Shown: positions 1-7,481 of the stretch, piece after piece
How positions within the stretch are numbered: position 1 is the stretch's first letter
Layout of the letters: every line of letters starts with the position of its first letter
Origin: Fibrobacteraceae bacterium
Lineage (GTDB): Bacteria > Fibrobacterota > Fibrobacteria > Fibrobacterales > Fibrobacteraceae
Length of the DNA: 18,461 bases
NCBI GenBank assembly: GCA_023231365.1
Contig: JALNVO010000023.1
Coordinates: 1-18,461, forward strand
Direction: 5' to 3'
The notes under the pieces: generated by a model
The model's input: the letters and a program-made list of their open reading frames with translations, nothing else
The model's database searches: none
Told to the model about the DNA's origin: nothing
Made by a program: the position numbers and the translations under genes

Positions 1-271
1 ACACAAAAGAAGCTCCATGAGCCGCCCCAAGTTCAGCATCCTTTGCCAAACGACGCGGATACTTGTCCAAATCCTCCGTCTTTCCAAACTGAATTGGATT
101 GACGAATACGCTAACAACCGTCACGTCGTTTTCCCTAGCTGACGCGTCGATGAGGCTCGCATGCCCCTCGTGGAGCGCGCCCATCGTCGGCACGAGGCCA
201 ATACTCTTCCCCGCCATCTTGAACGGGAGGAGTTCAGCTCTAAGTTCGGAAATCGTCTTGACTATTTTCAT
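1..271 (-). CDS. panC: Pantothenate synthetase (pantoate--beta-alanine ligase), N-terminal part, cut by window edge
   Basis: PanC joins pantoate and beta-alanine with ATP to make pantothenate, the precursor of coenzyme A, in the cytoplasm. The 90 visible codons match the start of the family. Residues 27-40 (PTMGALHEGHASL) carry the two-histidine HxGH nucleotide-binding motif of this adenylating superfamily, and residues 56-62 read FVNPIQF, the next conserved block. The rest (about 190 residues in a typical 280-residue PanC) lies beyond the left edge. The ATG at 271 is preceded by GAAGGTGG inside the end of the upstream kinase gene, which stops only 3 nt earlier, so the two are probably translationally coupled. 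It is the last visible gene of a folK-kinase-panC operon. Identification is firm from the motifs. Confidence 0.95.
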   Translation of the reverse strand, partial: MKIVKTISELRAELLPFKMAGKSIGLVPTMGALHEGHASLIDASARENDVTVVSVFVNPIQFGKTEDLDKYPRRLAKDAELGAAHGASFV

Positions 272-274
272 GTA

Positions 275-958
275 TCAGCCACCTTCGGGAACTATGTACG
301 TCGTCTGGGTTGGTGAAGAGGCGATCGCTTTCAACACCAAATCCAGATGTTTTTGATTGTGAACAAAATCAATGTTGTCCATATTAATGATCAAAACAGG
401 ACAATCGGTATAATGCCAAAGATGATTGTTATAGCGCTCCAGCAAATCGCGGAGGTAATTACCTTCTATTGAGGCTTCCATCTCACGCCCCCGGCCCTTG
501 ATCCGGTCAAGCAAAGTCTGGACATCCGCTTGCAAATAGACGATCAGATCGGGTTTCGGGAGTTCTTTTGAAAGGGTTGCCGAAACAGTATCGTACATCG
601 CATATTCGCTCTCGGAAAGATTCTGCAAAGCAAAGATGCGGTCCTTGTCAAAAGTATAATCGCTGATGACCAGATGACGAAACAGATCATTCTGGACAAA
701 AGCATCCTCAAATTGACGGATGCGGGATAAAAGAAAGAACAGCTGAGCCTGAAAAGCATAAGCTTCCGGATTCTCATAAAATTTGGGAAGAAATGGATTC
801 TCGGCGAATTGTTCCTCCACAAGATTCGCGCCCAAACGTTTTGCAAGCTCTCTAGCAAGCGAAGTCTTCCCCACACCGATAACCCCGTCTATCGCCAAGA
901 AACGGATGCGTTCATCGAGTTTCATCGTAGGTGCATCACCGATGAGGGATTCATTCAT
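275..958 (-). CDS. Deoxynucleoside kinase (dGK/dAK family)
   Basis: A 227-residue salvage kinase that transfers ATP phosphate to the 5'-hydroxyl of a deoxynucleoside. The P-loop is GVIGVGKTS (residues 25-33). It is followed by a substrate-site block with EEQFAENPFL, then SDYTFDKDRIFA, which matches the DR/ERS-type block of bacterial deoxyguanosine/deoxyadenosine kinases, then the LID segment RIKGRGREME with its arginines. The base preference cannot be read from the sequence; dG/dA kinase is likelier than thymidine kinase. The ATG at 958 has a strong site, GGAGGT, 5 nt upstream, so the first Met is preferred over Met12, although the P-loop starts late for the family. It overlaps folK by 8 bp and ends 3 nt before panC, indicating one operon. 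The combination with folK and panC is an arrangement I recall from several phyla. Confidence 0.9.
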   Translation of the reverse strand: MNESLIGDAPTMKLDERIRFLAIDGVIGVGKTSLARELAKRLGANLVEEQFAENPFLPKFYENPEAYAFQAQLFFLLSRIRQFEDAFVQNDLFRHLVISDYTFDKDRIFALQNLSESEYAMYDTVSATLSKELPKPDLIVYLQADVQTLLDRIKGRGREMEASIEGNYLRDLLERYNNHLWHYTDCPVLIINMDNIDFVHNQKHLDLVLKAIASSPTQTTYIVPEGG

Positions 959-1460
959 CGCTTACCTCCATTTTGGGGAAGTCTAAAAAAGCTCCAGAAG
1001 CCTTGAGCTTCAAAAGCATGCTCTTTGTAGTGTGCCCAGTCAAAGGATCCACCCACTCTGGATCGATCTCTACAAGCGGGACTAAAACGAAACCCCTAGA
1101 GGCGGCCTCTGGATGCGGTAATGTAGGACGGCCTTTGCAAATAGTTTCTCCATAATAGAGGAGATCCATATCTATTTCGCGTTTTTCCCAATGCCCGCGA
1201 GGCTTACGGCCTAAAAAAAGTTCTGTTCCCTTCAAATAATTGAGCAGCGAGGGATAACCTTTTCCATACCAAAAGGTGACCACCTGATTGAAATAGGGAT
1301 CCTCCCCTTCCGGGCCTACCGGGGGTGTTTCATAAATAGAGCTTTCCTTCCACCCGCCAAGAGATATGCACTTAAGCATCTCTATAGCCTCGGATAAATG
1401 CTGTCCGCGGGGAGGGATATTGCTGCCAAGAGCGACAAAAGTACGTTCTAAGGATTCCAC
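951..1460 (-). CDS. folK: 2-amino-4-hydroxy-6-hydroxymethyldihydropteridine pyrophosphokinase (HPPK)
   Basis: FolK transfers pyrophosphate from ATP to 6-hydroxymethyl-dihydropterin in folate synthesis. From the GTG at 1460 the product is 169 residues, close to E. coli FolK (about 160). ALGSN lies at residues 10-14, YETPPVGP at 43-50, and the HPPK signature at 90-103 (HWEKREIDMDLLYY), where the Asp-x-Asp pair D97/D99 binds magnesium. The C-terminal PHPEAASRGFVLVPL block is also typical. The frame stays open to an ATG at 1553, giving 200 residues. The extra 31 residues (with FFFGFNLF from a run of ten T) do not resemble the family, so I prefer the GTG, although its ribosome site (GGGGG, 1 nt away) is poor. 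The ATG at 1553 remains possible. It leads the folK-kinase-panC operon. Confidence 0.9.
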   Translation of the reverse strand: MESLERTFVALGSNIPPRGQHLSEAIEMLKCISLGGWKESSIYETPPVGPEGEDPYFNQVVTFWYGKGYPSLLNYLKGTELFLGRKPRGHWEKREIDMDLLYYGETICKGRPTLPHPEAASRGFVLVPLVEIDPEWVDPLTGHTTKSMLLKLKASGAFLDFPKMEVSDE

Positions 1461-1645
1461 GCCCCCAATATAGATTTTAGGAAAAAGGTTAAAGCCAAAA
1501 AAAAAATAATTATCTATATTAGGCTCCCGGAATGGAGCAGAACGCTCCTTCATTTACCTTATTCCTACTCATTAAAAGAGCACCTCCAGAAAATTCTTGT
1601 GATTTTCCTCAAATCCTTTTTCTGGAAGAGTTCGCAGGAGTTCCT
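1461..1645. promoter_or_regulatory. Divergent folK/rho control region
   Basis: This AT-rich gap separates the likely start codons of folK (minus) and rho (plus) and must hold promoters for both. It contains a run of ten A at 1497-1506, a TATATT at 1515-1520 and, on the minus strand, TAGATAAT-like text. None of these pairs with a convincing -35 box at 16-18 bp, so I name no exact promoter. A small inverted repeat (GGAGC, 5-nt loop, GCTCC) lies at 1534-1548. A larger one is listed separately in the rho leader. If the upstream ATG codons at 1553 (folK) and 1532 (rho) were used, the genes would overlap head to head by 22 bp, which is implausible. Confidence 0.45.
1586..1625 (+). promoter_or_regulatory. 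Inverted repeat in the rho leader, just upstream of the ribosome site
   Basis: CCAGAAAA (1586-1593) is the exact complement of TTTTCTGG (1618-1625), with a 24-nt loop. The right arm ends 10 nt before the rho ribosome site AGGAG at 1636-1640. Rho is autoregulated through its leader in E. coli. Whether this stem takes part in anything similar here is inference. The pairing is A/U-rich and modest in strength, and chance is a real alternative. Confidence 0.35.
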
Positions 1646-3673
1646 GTGGCAAGACCGAGAAAAAATCCCGATTCGACACAAATCAAATTGATTTCAGATT
1701 CCATCCCATCCGACGCGCAAGTTCCAGACCTTTCAGGCCTGGGAGATCTAGCCGCCCCCATCACCTTCCCTGAAGACCAGATAAACTCCAATTCGGCCTC
1801 CGCACCCGCACCACACCGGAGTCGCGGACGCCCTCGCAAGTACCAAAAAGATCCTGCATCCGATAGTTCCGCAAGCGAACAAGAAACTAGCGAAAATTCA
1901 GGGAACGCATACGAAAAAAGAAACGAACAAGCCGGATCCCAGACGGAGCAAGAAAACGTACCAGAAAATCGGCAGGAATATCCGTCTCAATCTGAAGATT
2001 CCGAAGAGGAACACGTCCCCGTTTCCGAACTTTCTGTAGAACCTCCCATCACAGCAACACCCGGCACAAGCGAACTCTCTCCAGAAATTTCTGAAAATGG
2101 CGTAGATATGAGCGCCGCAGAAAACAATCCCGCATTTGCTGCAGACGCTCCCATGCCTGAAGCTCCTGTCGGAGGATACAACGGCGGCGGAGAACGGCGC
2201 TTTAACAACAACAATAACAACCGATTCGACAAATACAACAATAACAACAACAACAACAGTAATAACCGGTTCGACAAATACAACAATAACAACCGGCACA
2301 ACAATAATAAGTTCGGACGAAACAATAACCGCCATAGCAACAACCGTTTTCTTCCTCAAGACGATATTCCGGACGACCAGCTCCAAGCGCCCCCGGCAGA
2401 TCCAGAGAAAATCGCCATAGCGATGCAAAAATGGCGAGAACTCCGCAATGCTCCGATGTTCGATTTGCAACAAAAAGCTACCGAGCTCAATATTCCCGAC
2501 ATAAAACGCCTACGCAAGCAAGCCCTCATCTACCGGATTCTAGGAGCTTCAGGCGGAGAAGGCACGCCCATTTATACAGAAGGCGTCCTCGAAATCATGA
2601 AAGAAGGCTACGGATTTCTCCGCAATCCTGATTTGAACTACCTTGCAGGCCCCGACGATATCTATATCAGTCCGAATCAAATCCGCCGTTTTGAGCTCAA
2701 ATCCGGAGACTCCATTTCTGGACTCGTGCGACAACCGCGCGACAACGAACGCTATTTCGGCCTCGCCCGCATAGACACGATCAATTATGAAGCCCCGGAA
2801 AGGGCAAAACGCCGCGTCGGTTTCGAATACCTCACCCCAATTCACCCATTCCAGAAATTCAACCTGGAATGGAAAAAGGACGAATATTCCACCCGCATCA
2901 TGGATCTTTTCACACCAATCGGAAAAGGTCAGCGCGGAATTCTCCTCGCACCTCCACGTACAGGTAAAACGGTCCTTTTGCAAAACGTAGCGAACGCAAT
3001 CGCCCAAAATCACCCGGAAGTCAAGCTTTTCGTGCTCTTGATTGACGAACGCCCGGAAGAAGTGACCGATATGAGACGCCACGTAAAAGGCGAAGTCATC
3101 GCATCGACTTTCGATGAACCGCCGGAGCATCACACGCAGGTCGCAGACATTATGCTCGAAAAGGCAAAGCGCCTTGTCGAATATGGCAACGACGTGGTAA
3201 TCCTTCTTGATTCCATTACAAGATTTGCCCGTGCGAACAACGTTGTCATACCCCATTCCGGAAAGATTCTCTCCGGTGGTGTGGACGCCCTTGCCATGCA
3301 ACGCCCCAAACGCTTCTTTGGCGCAGCCCGAAAAATTGAAAACGGCGGATCCCTTACCATTATCGGCACGGCCCTTATTGAAACAGGCAGCCGCATGGAT
3401 GAAGTTATCTTCGAAGAATTCAAGGGCACGGGTAACATGGAACTCGTTCTCGACCGCCGCATCGCCGAAAAGCGGATTTGGCCCGCTATTGATATTTTCA
3501 AATCCGGTACGCGCAAAGAAGAACTACTCCTTTCAGAAGATACTCTTCGCCGCGTCTGGATTTTGCGCCGGTTCCTCCAAGAGCAGACCTCCGTGGAAAT
3601 TATGGAATTCATGCGGGATAAGCTCTCGAAGACCAAGGACAATAATGAATTTTTAGCCTCAATGAATGGCTAG
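1646..3673 (+). CDS. rho: Transcription termination factor Rho with long disordered Asn-rich N-terminal insertion
   Basis: Rho is a hexameric RNA-dependent ATPase that ends transcription. The C-terminal 420 residues match E. coli Rho: N-domain near 255-300, cold-shock RNA-binding motif GYGFLR at 321-326, P-loop APPRTGKT at 435-442 (Arg where E. coli has Lys in APPKAGKT), Walker B VVILLD ending at Asp522, R-loop SGGVDALAMQRPKRFFGAAR, and EEFKGTGNMEL. The first 250 residues are low-complexity: an acidic Ser/Glu/Pro stretch, then residues 187-235 with 27 Asn of 49, including two RFDKYNNNN units. The GTG at 1646 is chosen because AGGAG sits 5 nt upstream and the 38 codons before it (to an ATG at 1532) look unrelated to the family. 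The product is 675 residues against 419 in E. coli. It stops 10 nt before proC, so rho leads an operon with proC. Confidence 0.95.
   Translation: MARPRKNPDSTQIKLISDSIPSDAQVPDLSGLGDLAAPITFPEDQINSNSASAPAPHRSRGRPRKYQKDPASDSSASEQETSENSGNAYEKRNEQAGSQTEQENVPENRQEYPSQSEDSEEEHVPVSELSVEPPITATPGTSELSPEISENGVDMSAAENNPAFAADAPMPEAPVGGYNGGGERRFNNNNNNRFDKYNNNNNNNSNNRFDKYNNNNRHNNNKFGRNNNRHSNNRFLPQDDIPDDQLQAPPADPEKIAIAMQKWRELRNAPMFDLQQKATELNIPDIKRLRKQALIYRILGASGGEGTPIYTEGVLEIMKEGYGFLRNPDLNYLAGPDDIYISPNQIRRFELKSGDSISGLVRQPRDNERYFGLARIDTINYEAPERAKRRVGFEYLTPIHPFQKFNLEWKKDEYSTRIMDLFTPIGKGQRGILLAPPRTGKTVLLQNVANAIAQNHPEVKLFVLLIDERPEEVTDMRRHVKGEVIASTFDEPPEHHTQVADIMLEKAKRLVEYGNDVVILLDSITRFARANNVVIPHSGKILSGGVDALAMQRPKRFFGAARKIENGGSLTIIGTALIETGSRMDEVIFEEFKGTGNMELVLDRRIAEKRIWPAIDIFKSGTRKEELLLSEDTLRRVWILRRFLQEQTSVEIMEFMRDKLSKTKDNNEFLASMNG
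2221..2293 (+). repeat. 45-bp-period direct repeat inside rho encoding RFDKYNNNN units
   Basis: The 28 bases at 2221-2248 recur at 2266-2293 with one change (A to G at the fourth base), a period of 45 bp or 15 codons. Both copies encode Arg-Phe-Asp-Lys-Tyr followed by asparagines, written with a mix of AAC and AAT codons. The surrounding 2204-2350 is made almost entirely of AAC/AAT triplets broken by Arg, His, Phe and Tyr. Such tracts change length easily by slippage or unequal recombination in steps of three, keeping the frame. Confidence 0.85.
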
Positions 3674-3683
3674 GAGTAAAATG

Positions 3684-4496
3684 ATGGAACAGAAAATCGC
3701 TTTTGCTGGTGCAGGAAATATGGGCGGAGCCATTCTCCGCGGGCTTTTGAGCACCGGCAAGGACCCAAAAGATATTCTTTTCTTTGAACCATTTGACAAA
3801 GCAGCCAAGGCTCTCGAAGATCTCGGAGCCGTGCGCTATACGGATTTCGGCAAAATGGCAAATGACGCTCACGTCGTTTTCCTTTGCGTAAAGCCTCAAG
3901 TGTTCAAGGCCGTCGCTTCAGAATGGAGCGCTAGCGCGAAAAGCAAAGTCAAGTCCCAGCCGGTTATTATTTCCATTATGGCTGGCGTCGCAAGAAAGAA
4001 AATTCTCGAAATTCTCGACTTTGAACACGGCGACGTTGTCCGCGTCATGCCGAACCTTCCTTTAACTGTCGGCAAGGGCGCCATCGCCATTGCACAAGAC
4101 GGAATTTCTCAAGAATCTGCAAAACTCGCAGAAGCGCTTCTTTCCACTGTCGGCGCAACCGTAAAAGTGAGCGAGAACTTGATTGATGCTGTGACCGGAC
4201 TTTCCGGAAGCGCACCAGCTTACGTTTTCGAATTCATTGAAGGACTCGTCCGTGGAGGCGTCAAAATGGGACTCTCCCGCCACGTCGCGATGGAACTCAC
4301 GCTCGCGACAATTGAAGGCAGCATAGAACTCCTCAAAAAATCGGGCAAGGACACTGGCGAACTCGCCGCAATGGTTTCATCCCCAGCAGGTACAACAATC
4401 GCCGGTGTACAAGTATTGGAAGACGCAGGATTCCGCGGGATCTTGATGCACACGGTAGAAACGGCCACTAAGCGTTCCCAGGAACTTGGAAAATAG
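3684..4496 (+). CDS. proC: Pyrroline-5-carboxylate reductase
   Basis: ProC reduces 1-pyrroline-5-carboxylate to proline with NAD(P)H, the last step of proline synthesis. The 270-residue product starts with a Rossmann dinucleotide motif (AFAGAGNMGGAI), has CVKPQVF near residue 70, MPNLPLTVGKGA in mid-protein, and the family signature toward the C-terminus, with GLSGSAPAY followed by SSPAGTTIAGVQVLE. Length is normal for the family. Three in-frame ATGs are available (3666, 3681, 3684). AGGAG at 3672-3676, overlapping the rho stop, is 7 nt from the ATG at 3684 and 4 nt from that at 3681, and MEQKIAFAG matches family N-termini, so I chose 3684. It lies 10 nt after rho and 21 nt before the sigma-54 activator, on the same strand. 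Confidence 0.95.
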   Translation: MEQKIAFAGAGNMGGAILRGLLSTGKDPKDILFFEPFDKAAKALEDLGAVRYTDFGKMANDAHVVFLCVKPQVFKAVASEWSASAKSKVKSQPVIISIMAGVARKKILEILDFEHGDVVRVMPNLPLTVGKGAIAIAQDGISQESAKLAEALLSTVGATVKVSENLIDAVTGLSGSAPAYVFEFIEGLVRGGVKMGLSRHVAMELTLATIEGSIELLKKSGKDTGELAAMVSSPAGTTIAGVQVLEDAGFRGILMHTVETATKRSQELGK

Positions 4497-4517
4497 AAGA
4501 TTTCAAGACCTTCCTTT

Positions 4518-5873
4518 ATGGACAAGACGCGAATACTCTTCCTTTCCGAAGAAAACGAGACACTCTCCTTTATGCAGGATGTGCTCGCAAGCGTCGATGA
4601 ATATGAAGCCGAGGTCTGTTCCAATAGAGATGAAGCGGTGGAACAATTCCGCCGCTTTATGCCAGCAATTACAGTTATTCATATCGATTCACAAGGAACC
4701 GTCCCGAGTTCCTTTTTGAATTCTATCTCTAAAGAATTCCCAGCGGCAAGATTTCTCGGATTCAGCGAAAATCCAGAAAAGCTTCTCCCAGAATGGAAAA
4801 ATTTATTCGACCAAATTTCTACACCTGAAGATTTGCGTTTGCATTTTATGGCTTATATGCGGAATCTCCGCGCACTTTACCGTTTGCGAAGTGAAATTCA
4901 AAGCAGCCTCTCAAAAATAATCGGGCACGGGAATGCCATAAAAAAGCTCTACCGTACGATAGAGAAAGCAATTCCCGGCAATGGATCCGTCCTTATCCAA
5001 GGAGAATCTGGAGTAGGCAAAGAACTTGTCGCCAAGGCCATCGCTTGCGTACAACCTAAATTCGTAATCGTCAATTGCAGCGCCATCCCAGAAAATCTAT
5101 TTGAAAGCGAACTTTTCGGGCACATCCGCGGAGCCTTTACGGGAGCGATCACGGACCGGATCGGGCTCTTTGAGGAAGCCTCCGGCGGCACTCTTTTCTT
5201 AGATGAAATCGGCGACATTCCGCTTGCAATGCAATCAAAACTACTCCGAAGCCTGCAAGAAGGAGAAATCCGCCCTGTAGGCTCCAATCGAACAAAGAAA
5301 GTTTCCGTACGAATTATCGCGGCAACGAACAGGGATCTCAAAAAGGAAATCGAAATCGGCAATTTTAGAAAAGATCTGTATTTCCGCTTAGACGTTATTC
5401 CCATTCACATTCCCCCACTCCGCAACCGCAAAGAAGACATTCCAGAGCTCGTCCAGCATTTCATCAAAATGTACGCAATGAGTGATACTCAGCCAGAAAT
5501 TTCTGACGAAACAACAGAAAAGCTCAAAGAATATGATTGGCCGGGCAACATCCGCGAGCTCGAAAACGCCATCCATCGCGCCATTTCTTTTATGGACGAC
5601 AATACAATCACAATCAAGGATATATTTCCAGAAGACCCACCCTCTTTTAATCCACAGATTCGGAACAATAATTGGGCTACTATGGATTACGAATCATTCC
5701 GGGAATTTCAAAAAAGAGAAGAACGGGATTTCATCACCGAAAAAATTCTTGAGAATGGCGGGTCCATCAAGCGCACCGCAGAAAGTTTCGGCATTTTAAG
5801 AACAGCCTTGCACAATAAAGCAGCCCGCATAGGACTAGATCTTCACACTCTGCGCAAGAAAAAAAATCAATAG
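4518..5873 (+). CDS. Sigma-54-dependent transcriptional activator (NtrC type) with atypical receiver domain
   Basis: An enhancer-binding protein of 451 residues that would remodel sigma-54 RNA polymerase. Residues 1-115 have receiver-like length and pattern, with Asp57 in the phospho-acceptor place. The usual acidic pair is S10-E11-E12, the switch Thr is replaced (FLGFS), and the conserved Lys before Pro is Ser/Thr (QISTPED). The AAA+ domain is intact: Walker A GESGVGKE (161-168), sigma-54 contact loop GAFTGA (204-209), Walker B GGTLFLDEIG (222-231), then LRNRKEDIP. A Fis-type helix-turn-helix follows near 400-440 (SIKRTAESFGILRTALHNKA). The start ATG has no clear Shine-Dalgarno site, and the distance to proC is 21 nt. 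Its targets are unknown; no sensor kinase is visible. Its 3' end overlaps the convergent TraB-family gene by 7 bp. Confidence 0.93.
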   Translation: MDKTRILFLSEENETLSFMQDVLASVDEYEAEVCSNRDEAVEQFRRFMPAITVIHIDSQGTVPSSFLNSISKEFPAARFLGFSENPEKLLPEWKNLFDQISTPEDLRLHFMAYMRNLRALYRLRSEIQSSLSKIIGHGNAIKKLYRTIEKAIPGNGSVLIQGESGVGKELVAKAIACVQPKFVIVNCSAIPENLFESELFGHIRGAFTGAITDRIGLFEEASGGTLFLDEIGDIPLAMQSKLLRSLQEGEIRPVGSNRTKKVSVRIIAATNRDLKKEIEIGNFRKDLYFRLDVIPIHIPPLRNRKEDIPELVQHFIKMYAMSDTQPEISDETTEKLKEYDWPGNIRELENAIHRAISFMDDNTITIKDIFPEDPPSFNPQIRNNNWATMDYESFREFQKREERDFITEKILENGGSIKRTAESFGILRTALHNKAARIGLDLHTLRKKKNQ

Positions 5874-6763
5874 CGTTCTATTTTATAGCCGCGTTTGGCA
5901 AGCAAACGGACGACATTATCGCCTTCGCCAAGCAAATGCGCAGCACCAATTACTACAAAAATTTTATTCCCGGCTAAAGCTAAGGAATCTATCGAATTTG
6001 CCATACGGCTATTTCGTTTAGTATAGATCGCATCTTCAAAAGGGGCTTCCGAAGAGTCCGATGCAAGCAGCGCCCTCATCGTTTTCAAATTTCCGCACTT
6101 CCAAGCCGAACCCATCTCGTGTACAAAAGAATCTGCAGCGACAACTTCATCCAAAGTATTCTTAAGGTATTCTATGCCTAGCGAATCCTCGGACTTTGAA
6201 AATATGTGAATTTGTTCCGCTGGGGTTTCCAATGGAAAAATTTTCTTTTTCTCATCAGAAGCCCTTGCTAAAAGTTCTGCATCGATTCCCCATTCGCTCG
6301 AAAAACCGCTTCGCTCGACGGCAATCGCAGAGATCTGCATAGCCACCATCCACGGGCGGAATGTGGTAAAAGCCCCCATTGGCACATTCCAAACATTCGC
6401 TAAAGAATCCAATAATAGATAAGTTACCTTCGGCACAACATTCTCTAAACTTTTCCCTGAAGGAAGCTTTCCTTCTTTTAACACTAAATCAGCTGTTTCC
6501 ATATCAGTCGATTCCGCATTCACATCTAATTCGGCAACGACAACATCAGCCCATTCAAAAGCGTTCTCTATCACATCGGGTAAAGGATAGAACGAAGAAT
6601 CAGCCAAGTGGATACTCCCTAAAAGCCAAATCGGTTGCTGTCCTCTCTTTTCCGCTTTCCAAAAGAAATGCTTTTCTCCACAGGGGTAATCTTTTTCAAT
6701 TTGCACTCCCGCACAAGAAACGAAAACTAAAAATGCGGCAAGGAGTAAAAATTTAATTTTCAT
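5867..6763 (-). CDS. TraB/GumN-family lipoprotein
   Basis: A 298-residue exported protein of the TraB/PrgY/GumN family, which shares a fold with the TIKI proteases and more distantly with ChaN and erythromycin esterase. A hydrophobic signal (residues 5-16) ends at FVSC, a probable lipobox with lipidated Cys17. The family's two GxxH motifs are present: GSIH at 49-52 near the N-terminus and GAAH at 273-276 near the C-terminus, with acidic residues (VVAELD) between, consistent with a metal site. GAGGGA-type Shine-Dalgarno text (GAGGGA) lies upstream of the ATG at 6763, inside the end of the ABC ATPase gene, which it overlaps by 11 bp. This makes it the last gene of a four-gene operon. Molecular function in bacteria is poorly known; a link to metal or haem uptake is inferred only from its neighbours. 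Confidence 0.85.
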   Translation of the reverse strand: MKIKFLLLAAFLVFVSCAGVQIEKDYPCGEKHFFWKAEKRGQQPIWLLGSIHLADSSFYPLPDVIENAFEWADVVVAELDVNAESTDMETADLVLKEGKLPSGKSLENVVPKVTYLLLDSLANVWNVPMGAFTTFRPWMVAMQISAIAVERSGFSSEWGIDAELLARASDEKKKIFPLETPAEQIHIFSKSEDSLGIEYLKNTLDEVVAADSFVHEMGSAWKCGNLKTMRALLASDSSEAPFEDAIYTKRNSRMANSIDSLALAGNKIFVVIGAAHLLGEGDNVVRLLAKRGYKIERY

Positions 6764-7481
6764 TTGAGTCCCTCATCCAAGAAAGGTATTCCGAACTTTG
6801 CAAAACTGCGGGAGTTCCTTCGGCAATATGTCCGCAACCGTCTAAACAAATTAACTCATCCGAAAAGCGGAATGCATAATTGACGTGATGAGTAGAAAGG
6901 AGCACTGCCGCATTTTTTTCAACCGCAAACTTTTTTAACAACTTAAAAAGAGAAAGTATATGCGGAACATCCAAAAAAGCAGTCGGTTCGTCCAACAACA
7001 GGACTTCTGGAAACGAAGAAAGCGCTCTCGCTAAAAAGACCCTGGAGCGCTCGCCATCGCTTAATGCTCCGGCCTGTCTTGTTGCGAAAGAAGATATGTT
7101 CATATAGTCCAAAGCCCAGTCAATAGCAGCTTCATCTTTTTTTGTACGCAAATCAAAAATTCCAGAAAACGGGATCCGCCCCAAAGAGACGAATTCCCGC
7201 ACAGTCATTCCAAAAGGAATCCGTTCCCAAGTAAAAACCGAGGCTATTTTTTGTGCCCGAGCCCGCATAGGGACATCATTGATCGGCTGTCCACATAAAA
7301 GGATTCGTCCAGAAAAAGGCGGAATAAGACCGGCAAAAGATTTTAAAAGCGTACTTTTTCCCGTCCCGTTCGGGCCTATCAAAGCGGTTACATTTCCTTT
7401 ATTGAGTTTCATATCTAGACGAGCGAAAAGAGCCTCGCCATATCCGGCAGAAAAATTCTCCGCAAAAAGAATTTCAGGCAT
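6753..7481 (-). CDS. ABC transporter ATPase, iron-siderophore/haem/cobalamin (FecE/BtuD) type
   Basis: The cytoplasmic ATPase of an importer, 242 residues from the ATG at 7481. Walker A is GPNGTGKST (36-44), the signature is LSDGERSRV, Walker B is VLLLDEP followed by TAFLD, and the switch histidine lies in STHHVNYAF. The best match by pattern is the FecE/FhuC/BtuD/HmuV branch, always paired with FecCD-type permeases, as it is here. The frame is open 18 codons further upstream (to 7535) but that would lie wholly inside the permease gene. The ATG at 7481 has GGTGG 5 nt upstream and overlaps the permease stop by 8 bp, a coupling geometry. Substrate cannot be told from the ATPase. Confidence 0.93.
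   Translation of the reverse strand: MPEILFAENFSAGYGEALFARLDMKLNKGNVTALIGPNGTGKSTLLKSFAGLIPPFSGRILLCGQPINDVPMRARAQKIASVFTWERIPFGMTVREFVSLGRIPFSGIFDLRTKKDEAAIDWALDYMNISSFATRQAGALSDGERSRVFLARALSSFPEVLLLDEPTAFLDVPHILSLFKLLKKFAVEKNAAVLLSTHHVNYAFRFSDELICLDGCGHIAEGTPAVLQSSEYLSWMRDSNEN

Noticed and set aside
2204..2350. AAC/AAT triplet run as an assembly artefact or microsatellite outside a gene
   Set aside because: The Rho frame stays open through it, the codons alternate irregularly, and Asn-rich Rho insertions are known in other bacteria.
1898..2473. 191-codon minus-strand open frame opposite the Rho disordered region
   Set aside because: It is the antisense reading of Asn/Glu/Ser codons, giving Val/Ile/Phe-rich nonsense; the plus-strand Rho frame fully explains the DNA.
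2549..3301. 250-codon minus-strand open frame opposite the Rho ATPase core
   Set aside because: The Rho core on the plus strand is unmistakable, and the antisense product has no family-like motif.
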